Both the position numbers and the translations under genes were made by a program. A stretch of 64,000 bases of DNA from Diplocarpon mali (Eukaryota > Ascomycota > Leotiomycetes > Helotiales > Drepanopezizaceae). The notes below the pieces were generated by a model. The model was not told the DNA's origin. It saw only the letters and a program-made list of their open reading frames with translations, and made no database searches. Shown piece by piece: positions 33,546 through 44,654 of the stretch (within the stretch, counting starts at the first letter, position 1; every line of letters begins with the position of its first letter). The DNA is taken from NCBI GenBank assembly GCA_024741835.1, contig JAENRP010000028.1, positions 183,272-247,271 of the forward strand, in the 5' to 3' direction.

Positions 33546-34398
33546 TCAACGTCGAGGGTTTGTTGTCGAGGCTTTGGGTAGGAGCGCCTGAAGCTGGCCC
33601 AGGTCGCTGAGCACCGAGCTCCCGCTGGGTATCAGAGGCGATATCTTCGAGGTGTCCCTTCTCAGATTCGGTACTCGCCGCTGCTGCGACATTCCGCACC
33701 GACCCGTGGTAGCATCGACCACGCGCTAGGCAGAGATATTCAGCCATGACCGATCCGGCCGCCTGGAGACGTTTGAGGTACCTGGGAAAGACAGCGTTGG
33801 AGCCCATCCGTTCGCCATTATCGGAGGCTAAACATGCCAGGAGATCCAAGGGACCGCGAATTTTGAGGCCGACAGGGACAGTCGAAGACCTTCCAACCCA
33901 GCCCTGAAATTCGTACTTCGTCGCCGGCCAACGACTACTGGCCAACTGTCAAGGGGCTCAGGTGCGCTTGCAGCTTTGCATACGCTTTCGGGTGGTGCTC
34001 GTACCGCGGCGCGTCGATCCAGGCCGCTACAGGAGTGCTGTATCCGCGTGGGCTCTATAACGACTAAGCAGCAGCAGCTGTACAGGTGAGAAAGTCTTCT
34101 GGCCTGGCTCAGGCTACGTGCCGTACCGTACTCCACTACGGCTCCCAATACTGGAAGAGTATACTTTCATGCGTTTGATCGGCCTACGACGAGGTAGTGT
34201 ACAGTGTGGAAAATGGCAGCAGAAAATGCCCCCCCCCCCAGCCATGATTCATGTGTGATCGGATTTCTAAAATCAACTGTGCTCGGCTTCGTCTGGACCC
34301 CTCAAGGTCCTCATCGCCTTGCCGCCAGTGCAACGCTTGAATGACAGTCAGGCATCTCCAACCACCTTCGAACCCAAGCAGCCCCGACGCGGCCCTTC
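33546..34398. other. decayed region, no supported gene
   Basis: Open frames on both strands without family motifs; probably continues the degenerate block. Confidence 0.5.
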
Positions 34399-34662
34399 CT
34401 ATACGCAACAGACGTTGAATACGCACACGTCGTTGGGATCCTTGCCAAGGCATGAGGCGATGTTGTTATTGTCAGTTCCTGTGTCGCCGAGATCTTGGGC
34501 CAGTGATGCATCACAAGAATTATAGTCGCTCTTGCATAACTTTGACCCTTCAGAGGGTTGGAAGCAAGTCCCAAGAACCTTGATTCTGCTCCCTCCGCAG
34601 GCCATGGACACGGATGCCATGGCGAGGACGCCGGCCGTGGTGACGCAAGTGAAGAATCGCAT
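34399..34662 (-). CDS. small secreted cysteine-rich protein (87 residues), effector candidate
   Basis: Single exon. A clear signal peptide (MRFFTCVTTAGVLAMASVSMA) is followed by a mature part of about 66 residues with eight cysteines: CGG, GTC, KLC, NSC, ASC, DVC and a closing CC pair in NVCCV. Eight evenly spread cysteines in so short a protein point to four disulfides and life in the apoplast or cell wall. The spacing does not have the C-CC-C-C-CC-C order of hydrophobins. I recognise no named family. It is intact although its surroundings are decayed and repeat-rich, a common setting for fungal effectors. Function is not known. Confidence 0.7.
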   Translation of the reverse strand: MRFFTCVTTAGVLAMASVSMACGGSRIKVLGTCFQPSEGSKLCKSDYNSCDASLAQDLGDTGTDNNNIASCLGKDPNDVCVFNVCCV

Positions 34663-35320
34663 CTCGAGGTTGAGGTCGAAGTCAGGCTGGTGTGTTTTTG
34701 TCGGGGAGAGAGATCAAATAATTGTTTGCTAAGTAGGGTCGTATCAAATGATTATGGAAAGTAGCGGTAGATAGCCCCTCTAGCGTGGGCGAGAGTACCT
34801 AGTTATATACTTGAACGCAGGCTAAGCGGATATTATATTACTCTGTCACAGGCTAGATCAATCACTATTATAGTGTTAACTTGTGGGGGGGGATAGCGGG
34901 GTGGCATGTTTTGCATATATAGGAAGCCTCTTCGAAGTGCGGCGTAGTCAATTCTCGAGGGTTGTGTATGCTCACTACTTTCAGCGGGCTAGCGGGCTGC
35001 AAGTGTGGACCTTTTGCTTCCCTGGGGCAGGTGAGCTCTCTTGGCTGGTCAACATGCGCGAAACAAGGTACCTATGCCCACATTTGCAGCACCCCGAGAA
35101 GAGGAAGCAGAGCAGAGCAGCGCGTTTGCAAGGTCGGTGTAGGCATGCTCGGAGTCGAATAGCTGCAAAACTGTCCGATGCGTGGTCTACTACCTGCGGA
35201 AGCGGAAAACACCAAGATGACAGTCTCTAGTTTTGAGCTTTGAAGGGCCAGGCTCGCTCTCGGAAATGGTAGACCCCCTGCTTCCTTTTCTTGGTAGAGA
35301 TATTCATGGATATACGCGGA

Positions 35321-35360
35321 TATATATAGATGTTCACGAGTATATATAGATGTTCACGTG
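35321..35360. repeat. 20-bp AT-rich direct repeat, two copies
   Basis: TATATATAGATGTTCACG followed by AG then by TG, back to back. Confidence 0.85.
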
Positions 35361-35846
35361 TATGTATATGTACGGAGATATATATAGCCATGTATCAACC
35401 GCTGCCGGCTGCGATGAAACAGCAGGGGCGCGTATGGGCGGGCGCGCTCGGATCCGGCGCTCGGGACGGTCTTGACGGGTTTCGGGTTTGTGTTCGATGG
35501 GCCTGATGGATCGGATGATTCGAGGTCGGGTTGCAGCGAGCCGCGGGTAGAGCAGTGTCGGAGGTGCACATTGGCATATCTGTCTCTGCGGAATCGTGTC
35601 GCGGGGTCGCAGGGCTCTCTGCTGGTCGGGGGGCGCTCTTCTCGCGGGTCGCATCACGATACTTCCTTGGCCGAGTGCGCAGCCTCGTAGCCTTGGAAGA
35701 GTCTCTTCGGATGCAGTCGGTAGGACGGGTTACGACCAATAGCCGCCGCCGACTAGTAAGACGCTGGGAAATAATCAAGGAGAGAGCGGCAGTCGGCGAG
35801 AAGGGCTTGGTCGCAGAGTGGGGAGCCCTATCGCGACTCTGTCTTT

Positions 35847-35976
35847 CGAGGCAACTCTTCGAGGCAACTCTTCGAGGCAACTCTTCGAGGCAACTCTTCG
35901 AGGCAACTCTTCGAGGCAACTCTTCGAGGCAACTCTTCGAGGAGATACTCCGGGGAGATACTCCGAGGAGATACTC
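35847..35976. repeat. 13-bp minisatellite, ten units in two variants
   Basis: Seven exact copies of CGAGGCAACTCTT are followed by three copies of a related 13-mer (CGAGGAGATACTC, the second with one change). The period of 13 makes every frame open and cycle. Confidence 0.92.
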
Positions 35977-36730
35977 GCCTCTGACCTAGAGAGAGCAGCC
36001 ATCGACCGAGGGACGGGTTCGACTCACATCGAAGAAATCAGGGTCCCTGGTAGGTATGATGGTTTAGCTCTTGAATCCAAGGAAGTGTTTGTACTGGTAC
36101 CTCCTGGTGCTTGGTACGACTGCAGCCTGTTCCGCTCGTGCTTGGTGGTTTCGAAGTCGTGTAGCATCTTGAGGGCAAGGAAGCAGACGAAGAAAGGCAG
36201 AATTCACATGCCCTTGGCAGATGCTCGGCTCCATCCGAGATGCTACCCCATACTCGGCTGTTCCTCGGCCCGAGATAACCATCACGTGGCTCTGGTCGGG
36301 GCGCCAGCTGGGCTCGCGGCTCTGCGAGCAGCTATACATCAAGCGCTTCGACCGGACGCCTCTCTCGGTCAGTTGGACGCCTCGGCGGGAGAGAAGTCTC
36401 TGCTCGCCACGGAAAGTATACATCCTCCGCTCGCATATCTATTCCCTCCGCTCGCGCGTTCGCGGTCACTCGGCAGCCGCACCAGAGAAGATCGCAACCA
36501 CGCCTGTTCTGACCGGCCAGACCGTCGTCATTGCTAGCACAGCTCCAGGGCCACGTGATGGTGGGGTCAGGTGTCTTTGATCACCCATGGCACAGCTGCG
36601 ACGGGCGCCTTCTCACGGCTCCCGACGTCGGCGGAGGGAAGTGCGTGACGTCGAGTCGTCGCCTGCTTATGTAAGTGCTGTCGTGTCACAGGAAGAACCT
36701 CTGCGTTTGATCATCCCAGCTCTACTTTAG

Positions 36731-36787
36731 CTCCTCTCCATCTCCTCTCCATCTCCTCTCCATCTCCTCCCATCTCCTCTCCATCTC
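36731..36787. repeat. 11-bp pyrimidine-rich tandem array
   Basis: About five units of CTCCTCTCCAT, one shortened by a base. Confidence 0.85.
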
Positions 36788-37733
36788 TTCCTCCAGCTCT
36801 TCGCCAACTCTCCTCCGACTCCCCTCCAACTCACAGTCGACTGCATTCCGGGCTTCGAAAAAACGATCTCCGACTTCCAGACCACTGCCGCACGCACCCT
36901 AGCCCTCGCCGCCCCCGGATGTCCAACATGTGACGGCATCTCAGCACACATCTCCTCTACCACTCCTCCAAAGACGGGGCATCTACTGGGCAGATGAGCA
37001 TCCAGTCTCTCGGCACTCGACTCGGGGCGCATTCCAGAGCATCTGAAGCGCTATGCACGCGGACATCGGGAGACATACTAAATAACGATCGCCCCCCAAA
37101 TTCCCCCAGGGATCCACGGCGCTGCCTCGATCTGCCCCAGTTGGACCAGGCGAGCACGGCGCTGGCGTCGTGAGGGCGTCAATGACAACCCGATCGAGCT
37201 TGCTCGCCCGGCAGGATGCCAACATCGCCGCCGAGGATAGAGAGCCTCGCGGGTGACAGGTCAGCATCGAGGCCGTCCGCACAGAGCTCGCCATTTCGAA
37301 GGCGAGCGGGGACGCCAGACACGAGGAGCTCTCGATCTTACGAGCCGGTAACACGGCAAAAAACACCCCGCTTGGGGAGGTGCGGGCGCGCGTCAGCCTT
37401 GGTCTGACGCCGTTGATTCTATGCACGCTACACTCGCTTGGCTTGTTGACTGGGCCCCCCCCCCCTTTTTTTTTTACCGCGCGCGGGCCGCACCCCACGA
37501 TGGGAATCGGAGACCACAGGTGATAAGCTCGACAAAGGTGAGTCCAACCGGGCACATCCATGTCTATTGCGGGGGGGTAGCAGTCAGGGTGGTATCCAGA
37601 GCTCACGTGGAAGTTTGAAGTCAGTTAGTTTGAGAAGATATGTACATGCAACTCTTTTCGACGCATCACCCATCTCTCGCAGAAGCCCCCACCTGCCTTG
37701 GATCCCGTGGCCCAGCACTGTCGAACCTCGAAC

Positions 37734-40618
37734 CTATTCCAACGCGCCCTCCAGCACCAGGTCCCTCGAGCTCCGGCCCACAAAGACCTTCTTCGGATGC
37801 GGACTCACGACCCAATTCTGGCTCACGGTATCCCAGTTCGAGAGATCCCGCCGCGTGAGCTTGACCTCAAAGGTGGCGCTCTGACCGGGGGCGATGAGCA
37901 GGTCATCGAAGCCGCGGAGGGCGGTGACGGGGTCGTTGGGCCCGCCAAGGGAGATGTACTGTCGCTGTTAGCAGCCACTCGGGCCGGGGATGCGAGGGAC
38001 TCACCAGCTGCGCAATCTCGGTCCCCTCCACCTCGCCGGTGTTCGTGACCGTGGCCTGCACGGTGTACAGCACATCGTACAGCTTCGCGTTGCCCCCGGG
38101 GCTGCCGCCGGCCGCGAGCTTCGGCTGCGGCGTGCCGTCGCGGCTACCCTGCGGCCAGCTCGCGTTGTCGCCATTGCGCGGCGCGGGGCCCGAGAGGTAT
38201 GGGTACACGTAGAGCTTCACGGCGTGGAAGCCCGGCGGAAACGCAGCGCTCGTCTCGTTGAAGTCGATCTCGCCAAACGTCGGCGCCGCGGTCGTCATGC
38301 CGGTGTTCGGCTCGTAGGATCCGGCGTACGATTTGGTGATGACGAGGTCTGAGTACTCGAACGTGGTGTACGAGAGCCCAAAGCCAAACTCGTACGAGGG
38401 CTCGATGGCCTGCTTGTCGAAGTGGCGGTAGTCGATGAACACGCCTTCTCGGTAGTTTACCTGTGGCCGGGGGGAGGGGGGCGTGTAGTAGACGTCGGTC
38501 CCCCAGTCCTCACGCTTCTTGCCCCACGTGAAGACGCTCTTGGCACTGGGGTTGCGTTTCCCGTACAAGATGTCCGTGATGGCGTTTCCGGACTCCTGGC
38601 CGGGGAGACCAGCCCACAGCAGAGCCGTGATGTTTGGGTGCTGCTTGAACTTCTCGACGAGCACCGCGCCGACCGTGTGCAGAACGACAATGGTGTTGGG
38701 GTGGATCGACGCGACGTGCTCGATCAAGGCGTCGCCGTTGGCCCAGAGCGTGAGGTTATTCCTGGGCGTGTTAGCGATCGTCTCCCCGTCTCCCTGGATC
38801 ATCACCAACCTGTCTCCCTGGTTGCCGTCTACGTTCAGGTAGCCCTCCCCGGAGTTCGCATTCGCAAAGACGATGACCGCGTCGGTGCCAATGGTCGCGT
38901 TGGTGACGGCAGCGAAGTCGTAGTTGCTGCTCACGTTGACGTACCGGGTGCCGTCTGCAGCCGCCTGCGCCTTGAGCGCCGTGTTGGGGGAGATCAGATA
39001 GGGGAAGTCCGCGACGCCAGATCCCCACCCCACGGCCAGCGTGCCTATGTTGCAGCCCTTTTCAGGGCAGGAGTTGGGTCCCCCCGGGTTGTCGTGCGCA
39101 TCGTCTCCAATGACGGCTATGCTCTTGGGCTTGCTAAGAGGCAGAGCGCCGTTGTTCTTGAGCAGGACGGTCGAGGCGCCGCCGATCTCACGGATCAGGT
39201 TCGCGTGGTCGGCCTGGACGTTGACGTGGTAGTTGATCTGCTGGTAGCCCTCGCTTGCTTGCGGGTGGAGATAGCCAAAGGTCTGGTTAGACCAGGCGTT
39301 GAAGTTGACAGGGACCCGCGCGGTGTCCCGGCCGACCTTGTAGTAGGCGGACATGATGCGGGTGACCATGTCGTCGAGGCGCCATTGGGGGACGGTGCCG
39401 TTGAGGACGGCGGCTGTGAGGTTGGCTCCCCAGTACGAGTTGCCGGAGGCGAGGCCTTGATCACCGGCCATCGTCATGTCAAGGCCTGCGAGGGCGGATG
39501 CGACGCCGCTGTGTTGGGACCACCAGTCGCTGACGACTGTGTAGGGTCAGCCTTGACCTACGGCCTAGGGACGCAACATACCGAATCCCTGGAAGTCGAG
39601 CTCGTTCTTGAGCAGGTAGTTCAGCGTCCAGCTGTTCTGTGATCCATAGGAGTTGTTGATCTGGACGGAGTCAGCATCTGGAGCTGAAAGTGGATCGCTG
39701 GGCGGGGAACCTGATTGTATGAGCACATCACAGAGCCGACACCCGCGCGGACAGCATCTGCAAAGGGCCTTGCGGGCCAGTCAGTCACGGTTACCCTCGA
39801 CTCCCGCGACCACCTACCAGAGGTAAAGCTCGTGGATAGTCTGGTCGTCCAGGTTCACCGAGTAGGCTTCGATGCGCGTCCCATTCTCCGACCAACTCGG
39901 GTCACGATTGCGCTCTTGCTCGTTCACGATGTAGTGCTTCGCATTGGCAATAACACCCGCATCCTGGATCCCCTTGATCGTCTCTGCCATCCCCACTCCT
40001 GTCAGGATGGGATCGGGACTGAAGCCTGGAGAGTGTCAGCAACGCAGGCCCAGTCTGGCTTGGAGGCACCGCGACAAACCTTCCCAGTTACGTCCTGCGG
40101 CCGGGGCTCGGCCAAGAGCCCCCCCGACGGGTCCCAGCTGTACATCGACTCCCTTGCCCTTGAACTCGGAGCCCAGCGCGTAACCGCGCTGTTCAAGCAG
40201 CCGACGACTCCAAGTCGCCGCAGCATTCATACCCGACGGGAACAACGAGCTCAGATCCGCTGCCACGCCGTCAGCCGCCGCTCTCTCCCGAGGATCAGCT
40301 TGGGGCGGGTCTGCACTCACCATAACGGATCCCCACGGGCGAGTCGTGTAAACAGAGGCCGGCGAACCCCAGGCGCGGGATACTGCCCGAGTTGCCCATG
40401 CACGGCTCGCCTTGCCAGCCAACGCCGGTCGTCAGGTTGATCTTCTCGAGCAGGGTGAGCTGGCTGACGAATTCCTGGGCTCTGGTGTAAGCATCCTGCC
40501 AGCCGTCGCCGCCGCGCATCCACGGGCTGGGGTAGCTAGGCGGCGAGACGTCGCCGTCGTTCTGAGCATGGACCAGAGAACAGCCCGCGACGAGAGCGAG
40601 AGAAGAAAACCACAACAT
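37734..40618 (-). CDS. secreted GH3 beta-glucosidase
   Basis: Extracellular retaining beta-glucosidase releasing glucose from cello-oligosaccharides or related beta-glucosides. Seven exons, 40618-40321, 40259-40080, 40025-39818, 39768-39711, 39660-39582, 39536-38005 and 37958-37734, join in phase to 859 residues. A signal peptide (MLWFSSLALVAGCSLVHA) starts the protein. Domain 1 has LTTGVGWQGEPCMGNSGSIP, GKGVDVQLGPVGGALGRAP, GRNWEGFSPDP and the nucleophile Asp278 in VVSDWW. Domain 2 has GASTVLLKNNGALPL and VGWGSG. The C-terminal fibronectin-III-like domain includes YEFGFGLSYTTFEY and QATVTNTGEVEGTEIAQL. The length fits the family. A TATA-like element and a CCGGGG (CreA-type SYGGRG) site lie just upstream. 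It is intact despite lying between decayed blocks. Confidence 0.94.
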
Positions 40619-42399
40619 GGTCGGAAGTCGAGGGCGGATACAGAGAATGAGGTGCACGAGGAATAGCTCGAGGGGCGAGGGGGGGTCGTCGGATATATAG
40701 TCTCCGGGGCGAAGACCATGGAATTTGCCCTCGGGAGATCATCATGCAGCCCTCCTGGGACTCTGGAACTCGAGCAGATCACCCCGTGCCTGCTTTCTAG
40801 CCAGGGAATGTCCCGCCTCCGATATGGATCCGTTTTTTATGGTTTTGACGCTTTCAAGCATGAGCAGTAAGTAGTATGACGGGTTGATAAAACACATCTA
40901 CACCGTACAGAGGGCCGCATGCGCTCGTCTGCACTCCGCACACGAAGACTTCGCGTGACGATTGCACGGGTCAACATGCCGTTTCCGCCTGCTCCTGCGT
41001 GGGGTATCTTCTGGTCGTTGGGTTGTAGACGGAGCGCATGGAGGCAGCCAAGATCAAGAGAGATCTTCAGTAGCTACGAGACTCTGCCAAGCTTGGTTAG
41101 GCTTAAACCGATCACATGCTTACGATTTAAGAGGTTTAAATGCTAAGAAACACCTGTTATGTTCCCGGTGAAACGAAGGATGATGTACTTAAATTGTGCA
41201 CATGGTTCTGACCGTCCCAATCCATCACCTCCAAAGACCAGTTCGCAGTGCTCAGCCACATGACTTTTTCCCCCGGGCTGCCCGACCGACCCCACTTCAA
41301 CCCTCCCTCATTTCGCATTACCATCGTATGGCCAGCCTCTCGCTCAGCCCACCTGTTGCTCCCACGCCGCGTGTACACGAATCTTGGAAAGGGAATCGTG
41401 GGCAGAGTTTCGAGGCGTCAGAACGGCGTCGTACTCTTGTGCCCCAGGAATAATTCTTGATCAAAGCCCAGGTCCGTTCTACCATCCCGCCGAGCTCCGG
41501 GGGNNNNNNNNNNNNNNCGTCGGTGGATCCCGAATCCTTCGCACGCACTCATTGTGTACAGTCCATGGCTTACATGCTTCAGAGCCAATCAAGGTCTCTC
41601 TCTCTCTCTCTCTCTCTCTTCCAAGATCAAGCCCGCCTGCACAACGCTCGGGTGGGTGCAGTGGGCGCGCGACTACATGGAAGAAGTTCTTACTGCTCAC
41701 TTCTCCCTCTGAGCAGACGCCAAATCAAACAGAAACCAGACCCAGACTGGAGCCCGTGTGGATGCTGCGCAAGGCCATCGGGCCGATGGGTCTGGCGGGT
41801 GCTATTTGTTCTCTGGAGCGTCGGAAGCTTCCACGGAGAGGAATAAGAGCTTCGGATTCTGCGGGGCGTGCAGGCTCGAATCCGACTTCTTCTCCAGAGC
41901 TGACAGGGCCGGCTGACTATCCGGATAAAAAGCCTAACAAGGCCTGATCGACTCCTTGGAGGAAATGCTGGGGATCCCCGGTCTAGGCATGTTCGCCTCC
42001 GAACCGTGTCGAGGTCGGAGATTTGTCTACGAAGAAAGGGGTTTGGACTTGTTAAGGGGCAACCTACATCTCGAATCTTGCCGTGCCCGCGGGTTAGACG
42101 GGAAAGTCAAATGCTCCTAGTGTGATCTGCTCTGATGTCGCTGTTGGTGCCATCAGTGGCATCAACAGGTCGAGGAACGAGCACGGGATCCAGCTCAGGG
42201 GAAACCGGTCGGTGGATTGATTCACCAGGAGTCACTGACATGTCGATGCGTCTGATAGACCAATTGGAGCAACATTATGCAGGTACATTCGCAGCCAGTG
42301 GATCACAACGACCCAGTGCTATCGAGAAAAGCGCACGAGCAAGCCGAACGCCTTGACCCTGGAGAAATACTACGAGCTACTTGGTACATGCCCGAAATA
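40619..42399. other. intergenic with a 14-N gap at 41504-41517 and a CT microsatellite
   Basis: GH3 promoter side followed by non-coding DNA. A (CT)n run lies near 41593-41620. No gene seen. Confidence 0.6.
40693..40699 (-). promoter_or_regulatory. TATA-like element of the GH3 gene
   Basis: ATATATA about 75 bp upstream of the GH3 ATG, with CCGGGG, a match to the CreA consensus SYGGRG, just beyond at about 40704. Position and composition only. Confidence 0.4.
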
Positions 42400-43640
42400 A
42401 TGTACAAGTGCTGTCTATGCGTAATTCTACCGGTTTCCATTAATAGGGCTTATATACAAAGGGTATAGCTAATGATTTATCTATAACGATTCGCTGCTTT
42501 TTGCATTGAAAATCAACGCTTTTAATATAGATTCTTCATTTAATATACCGACTTTAAAGACACTTATAAAATAGACCTCTTATAACGAACGAGTACGCTA
42601 TTAGACTCTTTATTTTAATGCCAGTTGGACTTAAGATTAAATCGCCCTTTAATTGAACCTTACTCAACGTTAAGTTTAGTACGCTCTATAGACTCGATTA
42701 ACTCCTTAATATTATCTTCAAGGCTGTAAAGCTCACTTAAATACTTTATAATAAAAACACCTTATTTAATAGGTTATAGCCTTAAGAGCAAATCGATATA
42801 CTCCTTAGGCTAATATTCCTTTGATTCTTTATTAGAACGTCGGCTTTTATACTATTTGTATAGCTTTTAAAAAGGAAGGCTTCGTTCGACGAATTGCTTA
42901 TCGAAAACCAGTCTTTACGTATACAAATTAGATCTCTCGACTTTAATAGGCTCTCAAGCATAAAGATTGGATTAAAGAGCAATAGTTTTCAATCTTATAG
43001 AGTAACGAAACGTAGGTTAATCTTAGGAAATATATAAAGGAATAGATTATATAAGAAATCGGGTCTTAAGAAGAATATTACCCTAATTGTATCGAGGATC
43101 GATATTAAAGGAAGATTAAATAGATGTTTTAAAGAATAATATTAAGGAAATACAGTCGGTATTAAAGGTTATTCTAAGAAAAGGATTAGGAAACGATAAA
43201 TGAAGGTTCGTACTTTAGAATTATTATTCCAAAGGTTTAAGAGATTCTATAGCAATATCCTAAGCTTAAATTCTAATAGGATAATGCAAAAGGGCACGCT
43301 TTTAAATATACTCAATTAGTATTTAAAGCAATCGGGATTACCCTTATCTTTTAGCCTGCGAATTCTCCTAATTTAAACCTAATTAAGATAGTATAAGATA
43401 AAATGAAAGATTATATTAAGGGTAAATATCCAAAGGTTCATCGATCCTATAAGAGATTATATAAAGCTATAAAAGAAGCATAGGAATCAATAACAATTAA
43501 AAGGATTAGAGAATTAATTAGGGAAATGCTAAAGAGATATAAAGCTATAATTGCAGCAAAAGGAGGCTATATAAAATATTAAGGAAATTGTAAAAGCAGC
43601 ATTGCCAAGTATCTAGTATGCACGGCCTAGAATTGTACAT
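42400..43640 (+). mobile_element. Tc1/mariner DNA transposon, full-length-like, RIP-degraded
   Basis: A 1,241-bp strongly AT-rich block ends in imperfect inverted repeats starting ATGTACAA at both ends and flanked by TA (42398-42399 and 43641-43642). Remnants of a DDE transposase read left to right: QDNAKGHAFKYTQ (about 43281), SPNLNLIK (about 43365, the SPDLNPIE motif) and the C-terminus MLKRYKAIIAAKGGYIKY before 43580. Former Trp codons read as TAG or TAA and TpA is very frequent, the pattern left by C-to-T mutation of duplicated DNA (RIP). It cannot be active. The short element at 32081 belongs to the same family. Confidence 0.85.
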
Positions 43641-44654
43641 TATTTACCCATGGTACGAAGTATGAATGTTTACTGATATACATTCCTCAGACGCTAATGT
43701 GTAGATCACGTACAGGATTATCAAGCCAGTCGGTTCCTGGAGTTTTTCCTTCAAGTTTCCACCTCTAGCAGCAAAGCAAAATCCGTGTTCCAAGTCCACT
43801 CTCTGCGCGGGGGGGGAGTGGCTACTCGACCCCATGTTCAGCTCGGAAATCCGTACTCGCGATTTAGTTTTTCCTGGGCTGCCATGGATCAAAACCTACC
43901 TGTAATGGTCCATACCACGCCATCAGGGGCGCCCGCCATTCAGAGTAACAGAGAACAAAGTATAATCTGCTGCCTCTCCTACGCCTCGGGACAGGCTCCT
44001 CTTCACTGACCGCTGCGAGTAGGGAAATGGGAAACTCGAGCATCTCCTGCCGCACCGCGCAAGATCGGAACCCCACTGGCTACTCGTCCTGTGATGCCTT
44101 TCCCACTGATTCCCTGCACCATTCACATCTCGGGACATCTCGCTCATGCTGGATTGTCGCGCTCTCACACCCGACAGTCGGGATGTTCTTGCAGCAGGTG
44201 CGCAAATCTCGGGCTCGGCGGCGAACGGGTCGCGGCGCTCGGGGCGTATCAGCTGCGAAAGTAAGGTCCCTGCATGGAGTTTCTTCTGCTTCATAAAGCG
44301 ACGTCCGACGGCTTGTCTCGGGAAATTGGAGCGCTCGAACTCTTGTCCCTCGCAAAGCTGCTTCGCTCTGCGGAGAGCTCTGTGTGGTTTGGAGGGGGTG
44401 CAGTATCATCGAGTTGACTTAGATTGCTAGATTACGCAATAATATGGCGACGAGATCTTGGCATGATCTACTATTCCGAGATTGCTGACTACTAAGTATG
44501 CAGCGAGAGCGTGGCGCTCGTGTCAAATCCTAGAAGTGCCGCGTTGCGACGAGGCTGGTCGCTGCTTCGACTGGAAATGAGTCTACAGGTAATGGGCTTG
44601 GATTTGTTCGCAACACCTCAACTCATCCTCTGTGCTGTCTGCCACTGCGCACTC
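43641..44654. other. intergenic, no supported gene
   Basis: Normal GC content resumes after the element. No gene recognised upstream of the epoxide hydrolase stop. Confidence 0.6.

Larger units (their letters stand above)
34663..37733. other. repeat-rich degenerate region, no intact gene
   Basis: Contains a 20-bp repeat at 35321-35360, a 13-bp minisatellite at 35847-35976, a CTCCTCTCCAT array at 36731-36787 and a C/T homopolymer near 37460. Coding-like pieces at about 36830-37400 on the plus strand (FEKTISDFQTTAARTLALAA; SIEAVRTELAISKASGD) are broken by stops and suggest a lost gene of unknown family. Confidence 0.55.

Noticed and set aside
35847..35976. Regular repeats resembling a CRISPR array
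   Set aside because: Units are contiguous with no spacers and the host is eukaryotic; it is a minisatellite.
38422..39642. 406-codon open frame on the plus strand
   Set aside because: It is antisense to the main GH3 exon, has no motif, and arises from the GC-rich codon use of that exon.
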